Assembly (NCBI GenBank): GCA_015056565.1
Contig: SVGB01000009.1
Span: forward strand, 37,635-101,634
From: Butyrivibrio sp.
Lineage (GTDB): Bacteria > Bacillota > Clostridia > Lachnospirales > Lachnospiraceae
Reading direction: 5' to 3'
DNA: 64,000 nt
The notes under the pieces were generated by a model. The model saw only the letters and a list, made by a program, of their open reading frames with translations. It was not told the origin of the DNA and did no database searches. Both the position numbers and the translations under genes were made by a program. Shown here piece after piece: positions 26,398 to 33,539 of this stretch. The first letter of the stretch is position 1. Every line of letters starts with the position of its first letter.

Positions 26398-27108
26398 ATG
26401 AAAAAGAAATATGAAAATTGGATAGGAAGGGCGGTAGACAAGAGCCTTGTAAGAGATCTCTTATGGCTTTCTATACCGATACTGATTTATGCGCCGATCT
26501 ACATGATCTGGTTCATATTCCTGGAGAAACATACCTTTTCCCACTATTCTGTGATCCACACAGCAATAGATGACATGATACCATTTCAGGAGATTTTTGT
26601 AATACCTTATTACACCTGGTTTTTATACGTATCAGTTACGCTTTTGTTTTTCCTATTATCACTAGACCTTGAGAGCTACTACAAAAACTTTATATTCCTG
26701 GCAACAGGTATGACCGTGTTCCTTGTAATATCAACCCTGTTCCCTAACATGCATATGCTAAGACCTGCAGTGCTTCCCAGGGACAATTTCTTTACAGGAC
26801 TTGTACAGATAATTTATAACCATGATACAGCAGCCAACCTCTGGCCAAGCATTCATGTTTACAATTCTGTAGGAACAATGATAGCAGTTCATCATTCCAA
26901 GAAGATAGGAAGAGTAGGAGAGATCATAAGTGATCTTATCGGAATCTCCATCATCCTCTCAACAATGTTCATCAAGCAGCATTCAGTGTACGATGTGGTT
27001 ACAGCCCTTATAATGGCTATAGTTCTTTACATCATGTTCTATCACACATCCATGCTTGAGAATTTCTGCAGAGGCCAGGAAGAGAAGCTAGCGCTTAGAT
27101 ACAACTAA
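26398..27108 (+). CDS. PAP2-superfamily membrane phosphatase
   Basis: A 236-residue integral membrane protein with about six hydrophobic segments. PAP2 motif 2 appears as LWPSIHVYNS (about 145-154), with His in the catalytic position after Ser. Motif 3 is IKQHSVYDVV (about 198-207), with the His and Asp kept. The usual PSGH reads PSIH, as in the sphingolipid or inositol phosphotransfer branch. The substrate would be a lipid phosphate or pyrophosphate. GAGGG lies 5 bp before ATG 26398; ATG 26386 is less well placed. It precedes a diacylglycerol-kinase-like gene. A TTTACT-16-TACAAT promoter-like pair lies just upstream. Confidence 0.85.
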   Translation: MKKKYENWIGRAVDKSLVRDLLWLSIPILIYAPIYMIWFIFLEKHTFSHYSVIHTAIDDMIPFQEIFVIPYYTWFLYVSVTLLFFLLSLDLESYYKNFIFLATGMTVFLVISTLFPNMHMLRPAVLPRDNFFTGLVQIIYNHDTAANLWPSIHVYNSVGTMIAVHHSKKIGRVGEIISDLIGISIILSTMFIKQHSVYDVVTALIMAIVLYIMFYHTSMLENFCRGQEEKLALRYN

Positions 27109-27117
27109 ATACTTATG

Positions 27118-27126
27118 TGATATAAT
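27118..27126 (+). promoter_or_regulatory. Extended -10 element just before a perfect palindrome
   Basis: TGATATAAT (27118-27126) is a TGnTATAAT extended -10. It would start a transcript right at the 28-bp palindrome that follows. No -35 is seen, so this is tentative. Confidence 0.35.
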
Positions 27127-27131
27127 ATAAG

Positions 27132-27162
27132 AACCTCAATTACTTAAGTAATTGAGGTTTTT
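27132..27162 (+). terminator. Perfect palindromic terminator before the lipid kinase gene
   Basis: The arms AACCTCAATTAC (27132-27143) and GTAATTGAGGTT (27148-27159) are perfect, with loop TTAA and then TTT. The stem ends 15 bp before the kinase ATG at 27175, so it terminates the PAP2 transcript and perhaps also tunes entry into the next gene. Confidence 0.8.
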
Positions 27163-27174
27163 GTGAGGTTATGT

Positions 27175-28146
27175 ATGTATTATTGTATTGTTAACCCCTC
27201 CGCAAGGTCAGGTAAGGGAAAAGATATTTGGAACAGACTTGAGTACAAATTCCTGGAAAAGAGCCTTGAATATGAGGTTCATCTCACCAAGGGACCAGGA
27301 CATGCTACAAGAATTGCAAAAAAGCTTACAGAGAATTTAGATCCTGAAAAGGACAGCCTTGTAAAACTTGTAGTTATGGGCGGCGATGGCACATTAAATG
27401 AAGTCATGAATGGAATCATGGACTTTGAAAGGACTCTTGTTGGATATATTCCCATAGGATCATCCAATGATTTTGCCAGGGATCTTGCTTACCCGGGGAA
27501 TATTGATGTACTTATTGACAGGATAGTAGAGGGCAAAAAGGTCAGAGCCTTGGATCTTGGAAGAGTTACCTTTAATTCCATGACAGGCCCTATGTCAAGG
27601 CTACACGATGACAGCGCATCTACTTCAAGGATCTTTGATGTCAGCTCAGGAATTGGATTTGACGCTGCTGTATGTGAAGAGGCTCTTGCCTCAGGAACAA
27701 AGAATTTCCTGAACAAGATAGGCCTTGGCAAACTCACCTACGGAATGATAGCCATAAGACAGCTTCTTAAGGCTCAAAAGGTTCCCTGCGATATAGTGCT
27801 TGATGATGGCAAGACCATTCATCTTGACAGGTTTATCTTTATAGCAGCCATGATCCATCACTATGAGGGCGGCGGCTTCAACTTTGCTCCCAAGGCAGAC
27901 CTTACAGATGGCAAGTTTGATCTGTGCTTTGCGGGAGATATGCCTCCTGCAAGGATGATGTTTGCACTTCCATTTTCTTTTTTTGGAAACTACTACTGGA
28001 TCAAAGGAATTGGTCATTATGTAACAAGTAAGGCAACCATCAGATGCGATGAGCCCATGTGGGTACACACTGACGGAGAGGTATCTGTTAAGTCAGATAA
28101 CATCACATTTGAGTGCCTCAAGGAAAAACTTCAGCTTATGAACTAG
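27175..28146 (+). CDS. Diacylglycerol/lipid kinase family protein
   Basis: A 323-residue kinase of the DAGK catalytic family (YegS/BmrU/DgkB type), which phosphorylates lipids with ATP. IVNPSARSGKG (about 4-14) opens the nucleotide fold, and the signature GGDGTLNEVMNG is near 68-79. A C-terminal beta-sandwich follows. I place the start at ATG 27175, with TGAGG 6 bp upstream; a GTG at 27163 is also open. It sits after a PAP2 phosphatase that would do the reverse reaction on a lipid phosphate. The exact lipid is unknown. Confidence 0.9.
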   Translation: MYYCIVNPSARSGKGKDIWNRLEYKFLEKSLEYEVHLTKGPGHATRIAKKLTENLDPEKDSLVKLVVMGGDGTLNEVMNGIMDFERTLVGYIPIGSSNDFARDLAYPGNIDVLIDRIVEGKKVRALDLGRVTFNSMTGPMSRLHDDSASTSRIFDVSSGIGFDAAVCEEALASGTKNFLNKIGLGKLTYGMIAIRQLLKAQKVPCDIVLDDGKTIHLDRFIFIAAMIHHYEGGGFNFAPKADLTDGKFDLCFAGDMPPARMMFALPFSFFGNYYWIKGIGHYVTSKATIRCDEPMWVHTDGEVSVKSDNITFECLKEKLQLMN

Positions 28147-28157
28147 GTATAAAAAAA

Positions 28158-28193
28158 GGACAATATCATGTAGATGGTATTGTCCATTTTTTT
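28158..28193 (+). terminator. Terminator after the lipid kinase gene
   Basis: GGACAATA (28158-28165) pairs with TATTGTCC (28178-28185), with further pairs inside, then ATTTTTTTA. Confidence 0.85.
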
Positions 28194-28296
28194 ATCTGGA
28201 TTTTTTTAAGGGATTATGATACGATATGCGAAGTGTGTTGCTTTAATACATTAAACTGTAAATGTGCTTCAGAACTAATTTTCAGGAGGATAGGGT

Positions 28297-29535
28297 ATGT
28301 ATTCATTGGAAGAAGTAAGAAAGGTTGATCCTGAGATCGCTTCTCTCATCGAGGAGGAAGTTGAGCGCCAGAACAATCACATTGAGCTGATCGCATCAGA
28401 GAACTGGACAAGTAAGGCAGTAATGTCTGCTATGGGCAGTCCTCTCACCAACAAGTACGCTGAGGGTCTTCCGGGGAAAAGATACTACGGCGGATGTTAT
28501 GTTGTAGATAAGGTAGAGAACATTGCAAGAGACAGAGCAAAAGAACTGTTCCACTGCGACTATGCTAACGTTCAGCCACACTCAGGAGCTCAGGCCAATC
28601 TAGCAGTTCAGTTTGCTCTTCTTAAGCCAGGCGATACCATTATGGGTATGAACCTTGAGCAGGGCGGACATCTTACTCATGGTAGCAGCGCCAACATCTC
28701 CGGATCATACTTCAATATTGTTCCTTACGGAGTTGATGACAACGGCATTCTTGACTATGACAATATGTACAAACTTGCAGTAGAGCACAAGCCTAAGCTC
28801 ATCATCGCAGGAGCTTCTGCATACTGCAGAACTATTGATTTCAAGAAATTCAGAGAGGCTGCTGATGCATGTGGCGCAGTTCTCATGGTAGATATGGCTC
28901 ACATAGCAGGCCTTGTAGCTGCAGGACTTCATCCAAGTCCTTTCCCTTATGCAGACGTTGTTACAACAACAACTCACAAAACACTTCGTGGACCAAGAGG
29001 CGGACTGATCCTTTGGAACCAGGAAGCTCAGGATAAGTTCAAGTTCAACAAGGCAGTATTCCCTGGAATCCAGGGCGGACCACTTGAGCATGTTGTTGCT
29101 GCTAAGGCTATCTGCTTTAAAGAAGCTCTTTCACCTGAGTTCAAGGTATATGCCCAGAACATCGTCGACAACGCAAAGGCTCTTTGCGATGGTCTGATGA
29201 AGAGAGGCATCAAGATCGTATCAGGCGGTACAGACAATCACCTTATGCTTGTTGATCTGACCAATTTCGGACTTACAGGAAAAGAAGTAGAAGCGTGGCT
29301 TGACGATGCTCACATTACTGCAAACAAGAATACAATACCTAATGAAAAACAGTCTCCATTTGTTACCAGCGGTATAAGACTTGGAACACCTGCTGTAACA
29401 ACAAGGGGCATGAACACTGAAGATATGGATCAGATCGCTGAGGCTATCGCGATTGTCATCAAGAACAAGGGTGAGAAGAACGATGAAGCAAGAGCAATCA
29501 TCAAGAAGCTGACAGACAAATATCCTCTTGATTGA
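28297..29535 (+). CDS. glyA: Serine hydroxymethyltransferase
   Basis: GlyA interconverts serine and glycine and loads one-carbon units on tetrahydrofolate, a PLP enzyme. Length 412 is normal. The PLP lysine is K228 in [14 protein letters not shown], and [10 protein letters not shown] (about 28-37) is the folate and serine site. AGGAGG lies 6 bp before ATG 28297. It stands alone between two terminators. I see no riboswitch in the 150-bp gap before it. Confidence 0.98.
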   Translation: MYSLEEVRKVDPEIASLIEEEVERQNNHIELIASENWTSKAVMSAMGSPLTNKYAEGLPGKRYYGGCYVVDKVENIARDRAKELFHCDYANVQPHSGAQANLAVQFALLKPGDTIMGMNLEQGGHLTHGSSANISGSYFNIVPYGVDDNGILDYDNMYKLAVEHKPKLIIAGASAYCRTIDFKKFREAADACGAVLMVDMAHIAGLVAAGLHPSPFPYADVVTTTTHKTLRGPRGGLILWNQEAQDKFKFNKAVFPGIQGGPLEHVVAAKAICFKEALSPEFKVYAQNIVDNAKALCDGLMKRGIKIVSGGTDNHLMLVDLTNFGLTGKEVEAWLDDAHITANKNTIPNEKQSPFVTSGIRLGTPAVTTRGMNTEDMDQIAEAIAIVIKNKGEKNDEARAIIKKLTDKYPLD

Positions 29536-29551
29536 ATATATGAAAAGATTT

Positions 29552-29586
29552 AAGGAACCAGAGAGCAGATTTCCGGTTCCTTTTTT
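29552..29586 (+). terminator. Terminator after glyA
   Basis: AAGGAACC (29552-29559) pairs with GGTTCCTT (29575-29582), followed by TTTT. Confidence 0.85.
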
Positions 29587-29814
29587 GTGGGTTCCGGGAG
29601 AAAATTCTGTCAATTTAGTAGTTACTTTTTTGACCCCGAAATGAAATGTGTCAAAATTTGTAACAATTATAATACAGATACTGTGTGGGGTTATTCAGAG
29701 AGAAAAGAAATATACAGAATTGTTCATATTGAATAAACAATTAGAATAAATAACAGAATATAAGATAATTTAAACGTAGTATTCAAAATAATTAAAAGAT
29801 TTATTGAAAATGTA

Positions 29815-29843
29815 TTGACAAATTACTAGCGGATAAATATAAT
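29815..29843 (+). promoter_or_regulatory. Consensus promoter of the orphan structured RNA
   Basis: TTGACA (29815-29820), a 17-bp spacer and TATAAT (29838-29843): both hexamers and the spacing are ideal. AT-rich sequence for about 150 bp upstream could act as an UP element. The predicted start is near 29850. No reading frame with a ribosome site follows. Confidence 0.85.
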
Positions 29844-29849
29844 AAAACC

Positions 29850-30270
29850 ATCAAGAGATACTTATAAGATATCCAATTACTTCTCACCTGGTATATAGAG
29901 CAAACAGAGCCGGGGGGAGAAAGAAAGGCAGGTACACTCCAAAGGGATAGGTAATTAAAATATTCAGAGAAAGGATGGTACGGTCCACCAAACTAAGTAG
30001 ATCAGTTTTATAAAAAGTTTTAAGAAATACCAGTTACACCAGATTTTCAAGTAATACCACTACAGCGCTTCAAGTACATGATAAGTGGTTCGGACAAGTA
30101 AAAATTCGTGAACTTGCAACCACACGCATATGAATGCAAAAGTTAATGGAAAGATGAGGCTGAGAATTGGAGGAAGGTCCGTTGGACGTAATAACATTTG
30201 AATTAGATGAGTACTCGGCATAAGGGCAGAAGCAGGTAATATCGATGAAGCTTCTGCCCTATTTGTATGT
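29850..30270 (+). ncRNA. Candidate large structured non-coding RNA, unrecognised class
   Basis: From the consensus promoter to a terminator is about 420 nt with no supportable protein gene. Paired segments visible by eye: AATTAC 29875-29880 with GTAATT 29951-29956; ACCTG 29886-29890 with CAGGT 29929-29933; CCACT 30057-30061 with AGTGG 30084-30088 as one option; GTGGTT 30085-30090 plus CAAGT 30095-30099 with ACTTG 30112-30116 plus AACCAC 30118-30123; and GTCC 30177-30180 with GGAC 30184-30187. Purine-rich runs (GCCGGGGGGAGAAAGAAAGG) sit in loops. It lacks the RNase P core, the tmRNA ends and the SRP loop motif. The next gene has its own extended -10, so a free RNA is more likely than a leader. 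Confidence 0.55.
30223..30260 (+). terminator. Terminal stem-loop of the structured RNA
   Basis: AGGGCAGAAGC (30223-30233) and GCTTCTGCCCT (30250-30260) form a perfect 11-bp stem. The tail ATTTGTATGTTT is only moderately T-rich, so some read-through is possible. Confidence 0.7.
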
Positions 30271-30287
30271 TTATATCTGATCATTTG

Positions 30288-30296
30288 TGGTATTAT
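30288..30296 (+). promoter_or_regulatory. Extended -10 for the GH3-like gene
   Basis: TGGTATTAT (30288-30296) lies between the RNA's terminator and ATG 30334. It suggests the downstream gene has its own start. Confidence 0.4.
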
Positions 30297-30333
30297 ATTG
30301 CTCAGAAAAAGTTTTGATGGTGGGAATAAACAG

Positions 30334-31623
30334 ATGGCAAGATTAGAAGAACAGGATTTTGATGAAAAGAGGCTGGTTCGCAGACAGAGAAGGAAGAAGA
30401 GCCAGCTTATTGCATATATAATACTGGCAGCAACCTGTCTGGTAGTATTTGGCGGATGCGCAGTTCTTATCTATTTTTTAAATGGTGTTATAAAAACCGG
30501 GGGTAAATCTGAGGAAACTGTAGCAGTTGAAGAGCAGGTAGAGGAAGAAGTAAGTCAGGTGATCGAAACGCCGGAAGTTGTTCAGGAACCTGAAGAATAC
30601 ACTGAGGAAGATATGCTTGGTGACATAGTGGGGAGCGTCATTGAAGAGCAGTCCCTTGAGGATAAGGTAGCTGGACTGTTCATCATAACTCCTGAGCAGC
30701 TAACTGGTGTGGACACAGCGGTCAAAGCTGGATCTGGCACTCAGGAGGCCCTCAGCAGCTATGCAGTTGGTGGAATAGTATATTCACCCAAGAACATCAA
30801 GAATGCTGATCAGATCAAAACGATGCTTGATGATACAGTATCCATGAGCAAGTATCCAATCTTCACACTTCTTTCTGATCAGGGCAATATGTCCGATTCA
30901 GTAAAAGATACTTTGGCCCTTCATCCGGATATCGATATAACAGACAGTGAGACAGCATATCAGGCTGGAACACAGGTTGGATCAGAACTATTTAAATGCG
31001 GCTTTAACAGCACAGTTGCGCCTTTGGTTGATATGACTCAGGAGGGACATTTCAGCCAAGATATAGATCTTGCCAAGGACGCTGCAGCTGGATTTGCTAA
31101 GGGACTTACAGAGTCAGGTATTCTTTCCTGCAGTTACATGTTCCCGTTAAAGGGCGATACCTTGTCAGGCATGGGAAGTAGTGATAAGAGCAAGGATGAC
31201 CTGGTTTTAAACGAGTATGAGGTATTTAAGAACGTAATTGATTCTGGCTATGCCGGAGCGATCATGGTATCTAACGTATCGCTTCCAAATGTGACAAATG
31301 ACAATACTCCGGCATCTTTGTCGGATATCATCATCACTGAGGAGCTTCGAGGGACTCTTGGCTATGACGGAATAGTCATAACAGCTCCATTAAATGAAGG
31401 AGCCATAACAGAGTACTACACATCTGGTGAAGCTGCTGTGGCTGCTATCAAGGCTGGTGCAGATATGATCTACATACCTGAGGACTTTACTGAAGCTTAT
31501 AATGCTGTCCTTGAAGCCGTTTCAAGCGGAAGTATCAGTCAGGACAGATTAAACGAGTCTTTGAGGCGTATATATAGTGTTAAGTACGCTGACAGGGTAG
31601 ATGAGATATCGTCCGAGAACTGA
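30334..31623 (+). CDS. Membrane-anchored GH3/NagZ-like protein lacking catalytic residues
   Basis: A 429-residue protein. A basic N-terminus and one membrane helix (about 27-50) are followed by an acidic linker (55-100). The rest aligns by eye with the NagZ-type glycoside hydrolase 3 barrel: SLEDKVAGLFIITPEQ, VGGIVYSPKNI, GYDGIVIT and AGADMIYIPED. The active-site blocks are lost: KHFPGHGDT of NagZ reads SYMFPLKGDT (dyad His gone), and FSDDLSM reads ITAPLNE (nucleophile Asp gone). It is probably a non-catalytic glycan-binding or scaffold protein facing outward. ATG 30334 is preceded by GGTGGG. The loss is in substituted residues, not a frameshift. Confidence 0.85.
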   Translation: MARLEEQDFDEKRLVRRQRRKKSQLIAYIILAATCLVVFGGCAVLIYFLNGVIKTGGKSEETVAVEEQVEEEVSQVIETPEVVQEPEEYTEEDMLGDIVGSVIEEQSLEDKVAGLFIITPEQLTGVDTAVKAGSGTQEALSSYAVGGIVYSPKNIKNADQIKTMLDDTVSMSKYPIFTLLSDQGNMSDSVKDTLALHPDIDITDSETAYQAGTQVGSELFKCGFNSTVAPLVDMTQEGHFSQDIDLAKDAAAGFAKGLTESGILSCSYMFPLKGDTLSGMGSSDKSKDDLVLNEYEVFKNVIDSGYAGAIMVSNVSLPNVTNDNTPASLSDIIITEELRGTLGYDGIVITAPLNEGAITEYYTSGEAAVAAIKAGADMIYIPEDFTEAYNAVLEAVSSGSISQDRLNESLRRIYSVKYADRVDEISSEN

Positions 31624-31635
31624 ATATACAAATAA

Positions 31636-31663
31636 AAAGCTGCTCTTATAAGCAGCTTTTTTT
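31636..31663 (+). terminator. Bidirectional terminator after the GH3-like gene
   Basis: AAAGCTGCT (31636-31644) and AGCAGCTTT (31651-31659), loop CTTATA, then TTTT. The A-run before it would serve the opposite-strand YitT gene too. Confidence 0.9.
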
Positions 31664-31675
31664 ATGCCAAAATGA

Positions 31676-32566
31676 TCAGTCTCTTGGACGCATATAGAAG
31701 TTACCGGTTATTTCTTCGGTTCTTACGGAATTGATAAAGGCCCCAGGATCAAGCTCTTTTATCTTGGGGATCAGCTTCCTGGTGTCTGAGGCGCTGACTA
31801 TGGAGTAGACAATTTTTTTATTCTTGTGGGCAAAAGAACCTTCTCCGTCAATAAGTGTTGCGCCATGTCCGCAGGTATCATATATGAGCGAACATACCTG
31901 ATCGGGAACATCAGTGATGATGAAAAGAGTCTTTTGCTGATAAGTTCTGTAAAGAGTATGAAGAGCAGTAGTTGTAACAAACTGGAATATCATAGAGTAA
32001 AGAGCCTTGTCCCAACCAAACAACAGTCCTGCAATTGTGAGGATTACTGTATTTCCTGCCAGGATATATGGAAATGCATCGATACCTTTTTTCTGGGAAA
32101 GGAAAATGGAGATAAAATCTGTTCCGCCGCTGGTGGCATCCACGTTCAGGCACATTGTTATGGCAATTGCATTTAAAAGACCGCCAAATACAGCTGCTAA
32201 AAGCTCATCGTTTGTAAAAGCGTAAGATGGCAGAAGATCGACGAACAGGCCATTGGCAATTACCATTATCATGGAAAATAAAGTGAACCTCTTACCAATG
32301 AACCTAAAGCCAATATAGACTGGTATGGCATTAAGGATCACATTGATGGGCGTAAATGGGATTGTAATATAAAAGAATTTCAGGGCAATCCTCTGAATTA
32401 TAATGGTAAGACCTGTTGCACCACCAGGGTACAGGCCTCCGGCATGTACAAAGGAATTGATATTGACCGCCATCACGAAGGCTGCAAGGATTACAACTGC
32501 AAAGCGGACAACATCTTTTTTCAGAGCTTCCTTCAGATTGTATTTGCTCTTGGTGCTTGATTCCAT
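31676..32566 (-). CDS. YitT-family membrane protein (DUF161 + DUF2179)
   Basis: A 296-residue protein with about five to six membrane segments in residues 20-205 and a C-terminal soluble DUF2179 domain (about 215-290). Family marks are SFVHAGGLYPGGATGLTIII (about 38-57) and TSGGTDFISIFLSQKKG near 146. The tail reads GSFAHKNKKIVYSIVSASD and PGAFINSVRTEEITGNFYMR. YitT proteins are widespread in Bacillota and their substrate is unknown. It is a single-gene unit sharing a terminator with the GH3-like gene. Confidence 0.92.
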   Translation of the reverse strand: MESSTKSKYNLKEALKKDVVRFAVVILAAFVMAVNINSFVHAGGLYPGGATGLTIIIQRIALKFFYITIPFTPINVILNAIPVYIGFRFIGKRFTLFSMIMVIANGLFVDLLPSYAFTNDELLAAVFGGLLNAIAITMCLNVDATSGGTDFISIFLSQKKGIDAFPYILAGNTVILTIAGLLFGWDKALYSMIFQFVTTTALHTLYRTYQQKTLFIITDVPDQVCSLIYDTCGHGATLIDGEGSFAHKNKKIVYSIVSASDTRKLIPKIKELDPGAFINSVRTEEITGNFYMRPRD

Positions 32567-32622
32567 ACACGCTCTCCAAATTTGGATTATTTAGCTTAAG
32601 TATACATCATTAAGTCCTGCAT

Positions 32623-33420
32623 TCAAGGCTTTAACTCATATATGGCAGGTGATATATCAACTTTCATATACAGGTCAGCGTACTGTGAAGGAGATAAGTC
32701 TTCGATGTAGTTTTGCACAAAGTTCTTTTTGATCCCGTTCTTTATCAGGATATCTGCAGCTTTGTTGTAGGCAATAGCTGCTTCGTATTCTGTTCTGTAA
32801 TTACCGATCACGTAATTGCTCTTTATATGTATAACGGATTTATACCTTACAAAGCCTCTGAAATTATACTGTCGGACACCCATGTATCTGTTGAGAACGA
32901 TGATGTTTTCGTACCTGAGGTCATTGTGGTCGTCGTTTGCAAAGATATAGTCCCTGCCTTCAACTGCATAGCTCTTTATGCCATAGCGGGAAAGGATAGA
33001 AATCTGACTTCCGTAGTCCGCTACAAACAGATGGTTTCCCCTCTGCATGATCTTGTGAGATGAATAGTAAAAAAGGTCATCTATATCGAACTTAAGTATA
33101 TTTACAGGTGAAAGGAAGTACAGGAAATATTTCTTTTCAAGGTAGATGGGATTTGAGATGTACATTCCCTTGTCCCTGAAGTTTATAAGGCTTACAAACT
33201 TTTCAAAGGGCAGATGCATTGACTTGTTATAAGATGAGATAGTAATATTGTCATCTTCAAGGACTGCTGCTGCGTCTTTATAAACTTTGGAGGCAGTATC
33301 TGCGTCGGAAAAGCTTCCAAGAGCGATATGCTTTCCACAATATGTGATAGATGCACGAAAAGATGGCGTTCCATCCTTTAAAGTTGTGGAATATACCCCA
33401 ACATATTTTTTTTTGCTCAT
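32623..33420 (-). CDS. AP2-domain protein with HNH-like core
   Basis: A 265-residue protein. Residues about 5-55 read as an AP2/ERF-like DNA-binding fold: KYVGVYSTTLKDGTPSFRAS, then GKHIALGSFSDADTASKVYK. A second copy is at about 180-230: YMGVRQYNFRGFVRYKS, then GNYRTEYEAAIAYNKAADIL. Between them, RDYIFANDDHNDLRYENIIV (about 157-176) resembles the core of HNH endonucleases (His then N/D, D, R, ENL), though the first catalytic His is not clear. AP2 plus HNH is the layout of some free-standing homing endonucleases and their domesticated regulators. No intron or target gene break is seen nearby. A regulator role is equally possible. Confidence 0.72.
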   Translation of the reverse strand: MSKKKYVGVYSTTLKDGTPSFRASITYCGKHIALGSFSDADTASKVYKDAAAVLEDDNITISSYNKSMHLPFEKFVSLINFRDKGMYISNPIYLEKKYFLYFLSPVNILKFDIDDLFYYSSHKIMQRGNHLFVADYGSQISILSRYGIKSYAVEGRDYIFANDDHNDLRYENIIVLNRYMGVRQYNFRGFVRYKSVIHIKSNYVIGNYRTEYEAAIAYNKAADILIKNGIKKNFVQNYIEDLSPSQYADLYMKVDISPAIYELKP

Positions 33421-33539
33421 TTTTCCCCCAAATGATCTGGTATTATGGTATACTTTATCAAAATTTACTTTTATACATTAACGTGTATAAGAGTATTGTA
33501 TATGAAATAACTTATCAGTGTCAAAACGGAGGAGAGAAA

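Noticed and set aside
29970..30000. GGTCCACCA inside the orphan RNA as a tmRNA 3' end
   Set aside because: There is no tRNA-like 5' half, no tag-coding frame and the motif lies mid-transcript, so tmRNA is not supported.
30160..30190. GAGGAAGGTCC as the RNase P core GAGGAAAGTCC
   Set aside because: It lies near the 3' end of the RNA instead of the 5' part, and no matching 3' core (ACAGAA region) follows.
30060..30284. A 74-residue minus-strand open frame over the orphan RNA
   Set aside because: No ribosome site or family likeness, and it crosses the terminal stem of the RNA. The plus-strand promoter and stems explain the region better.
33351..33539. N-terminal extension of threonine synthase
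   Set aside because: It overlaps the opposite gene's start, has no ribosome site, and family likeness begins at 33540.
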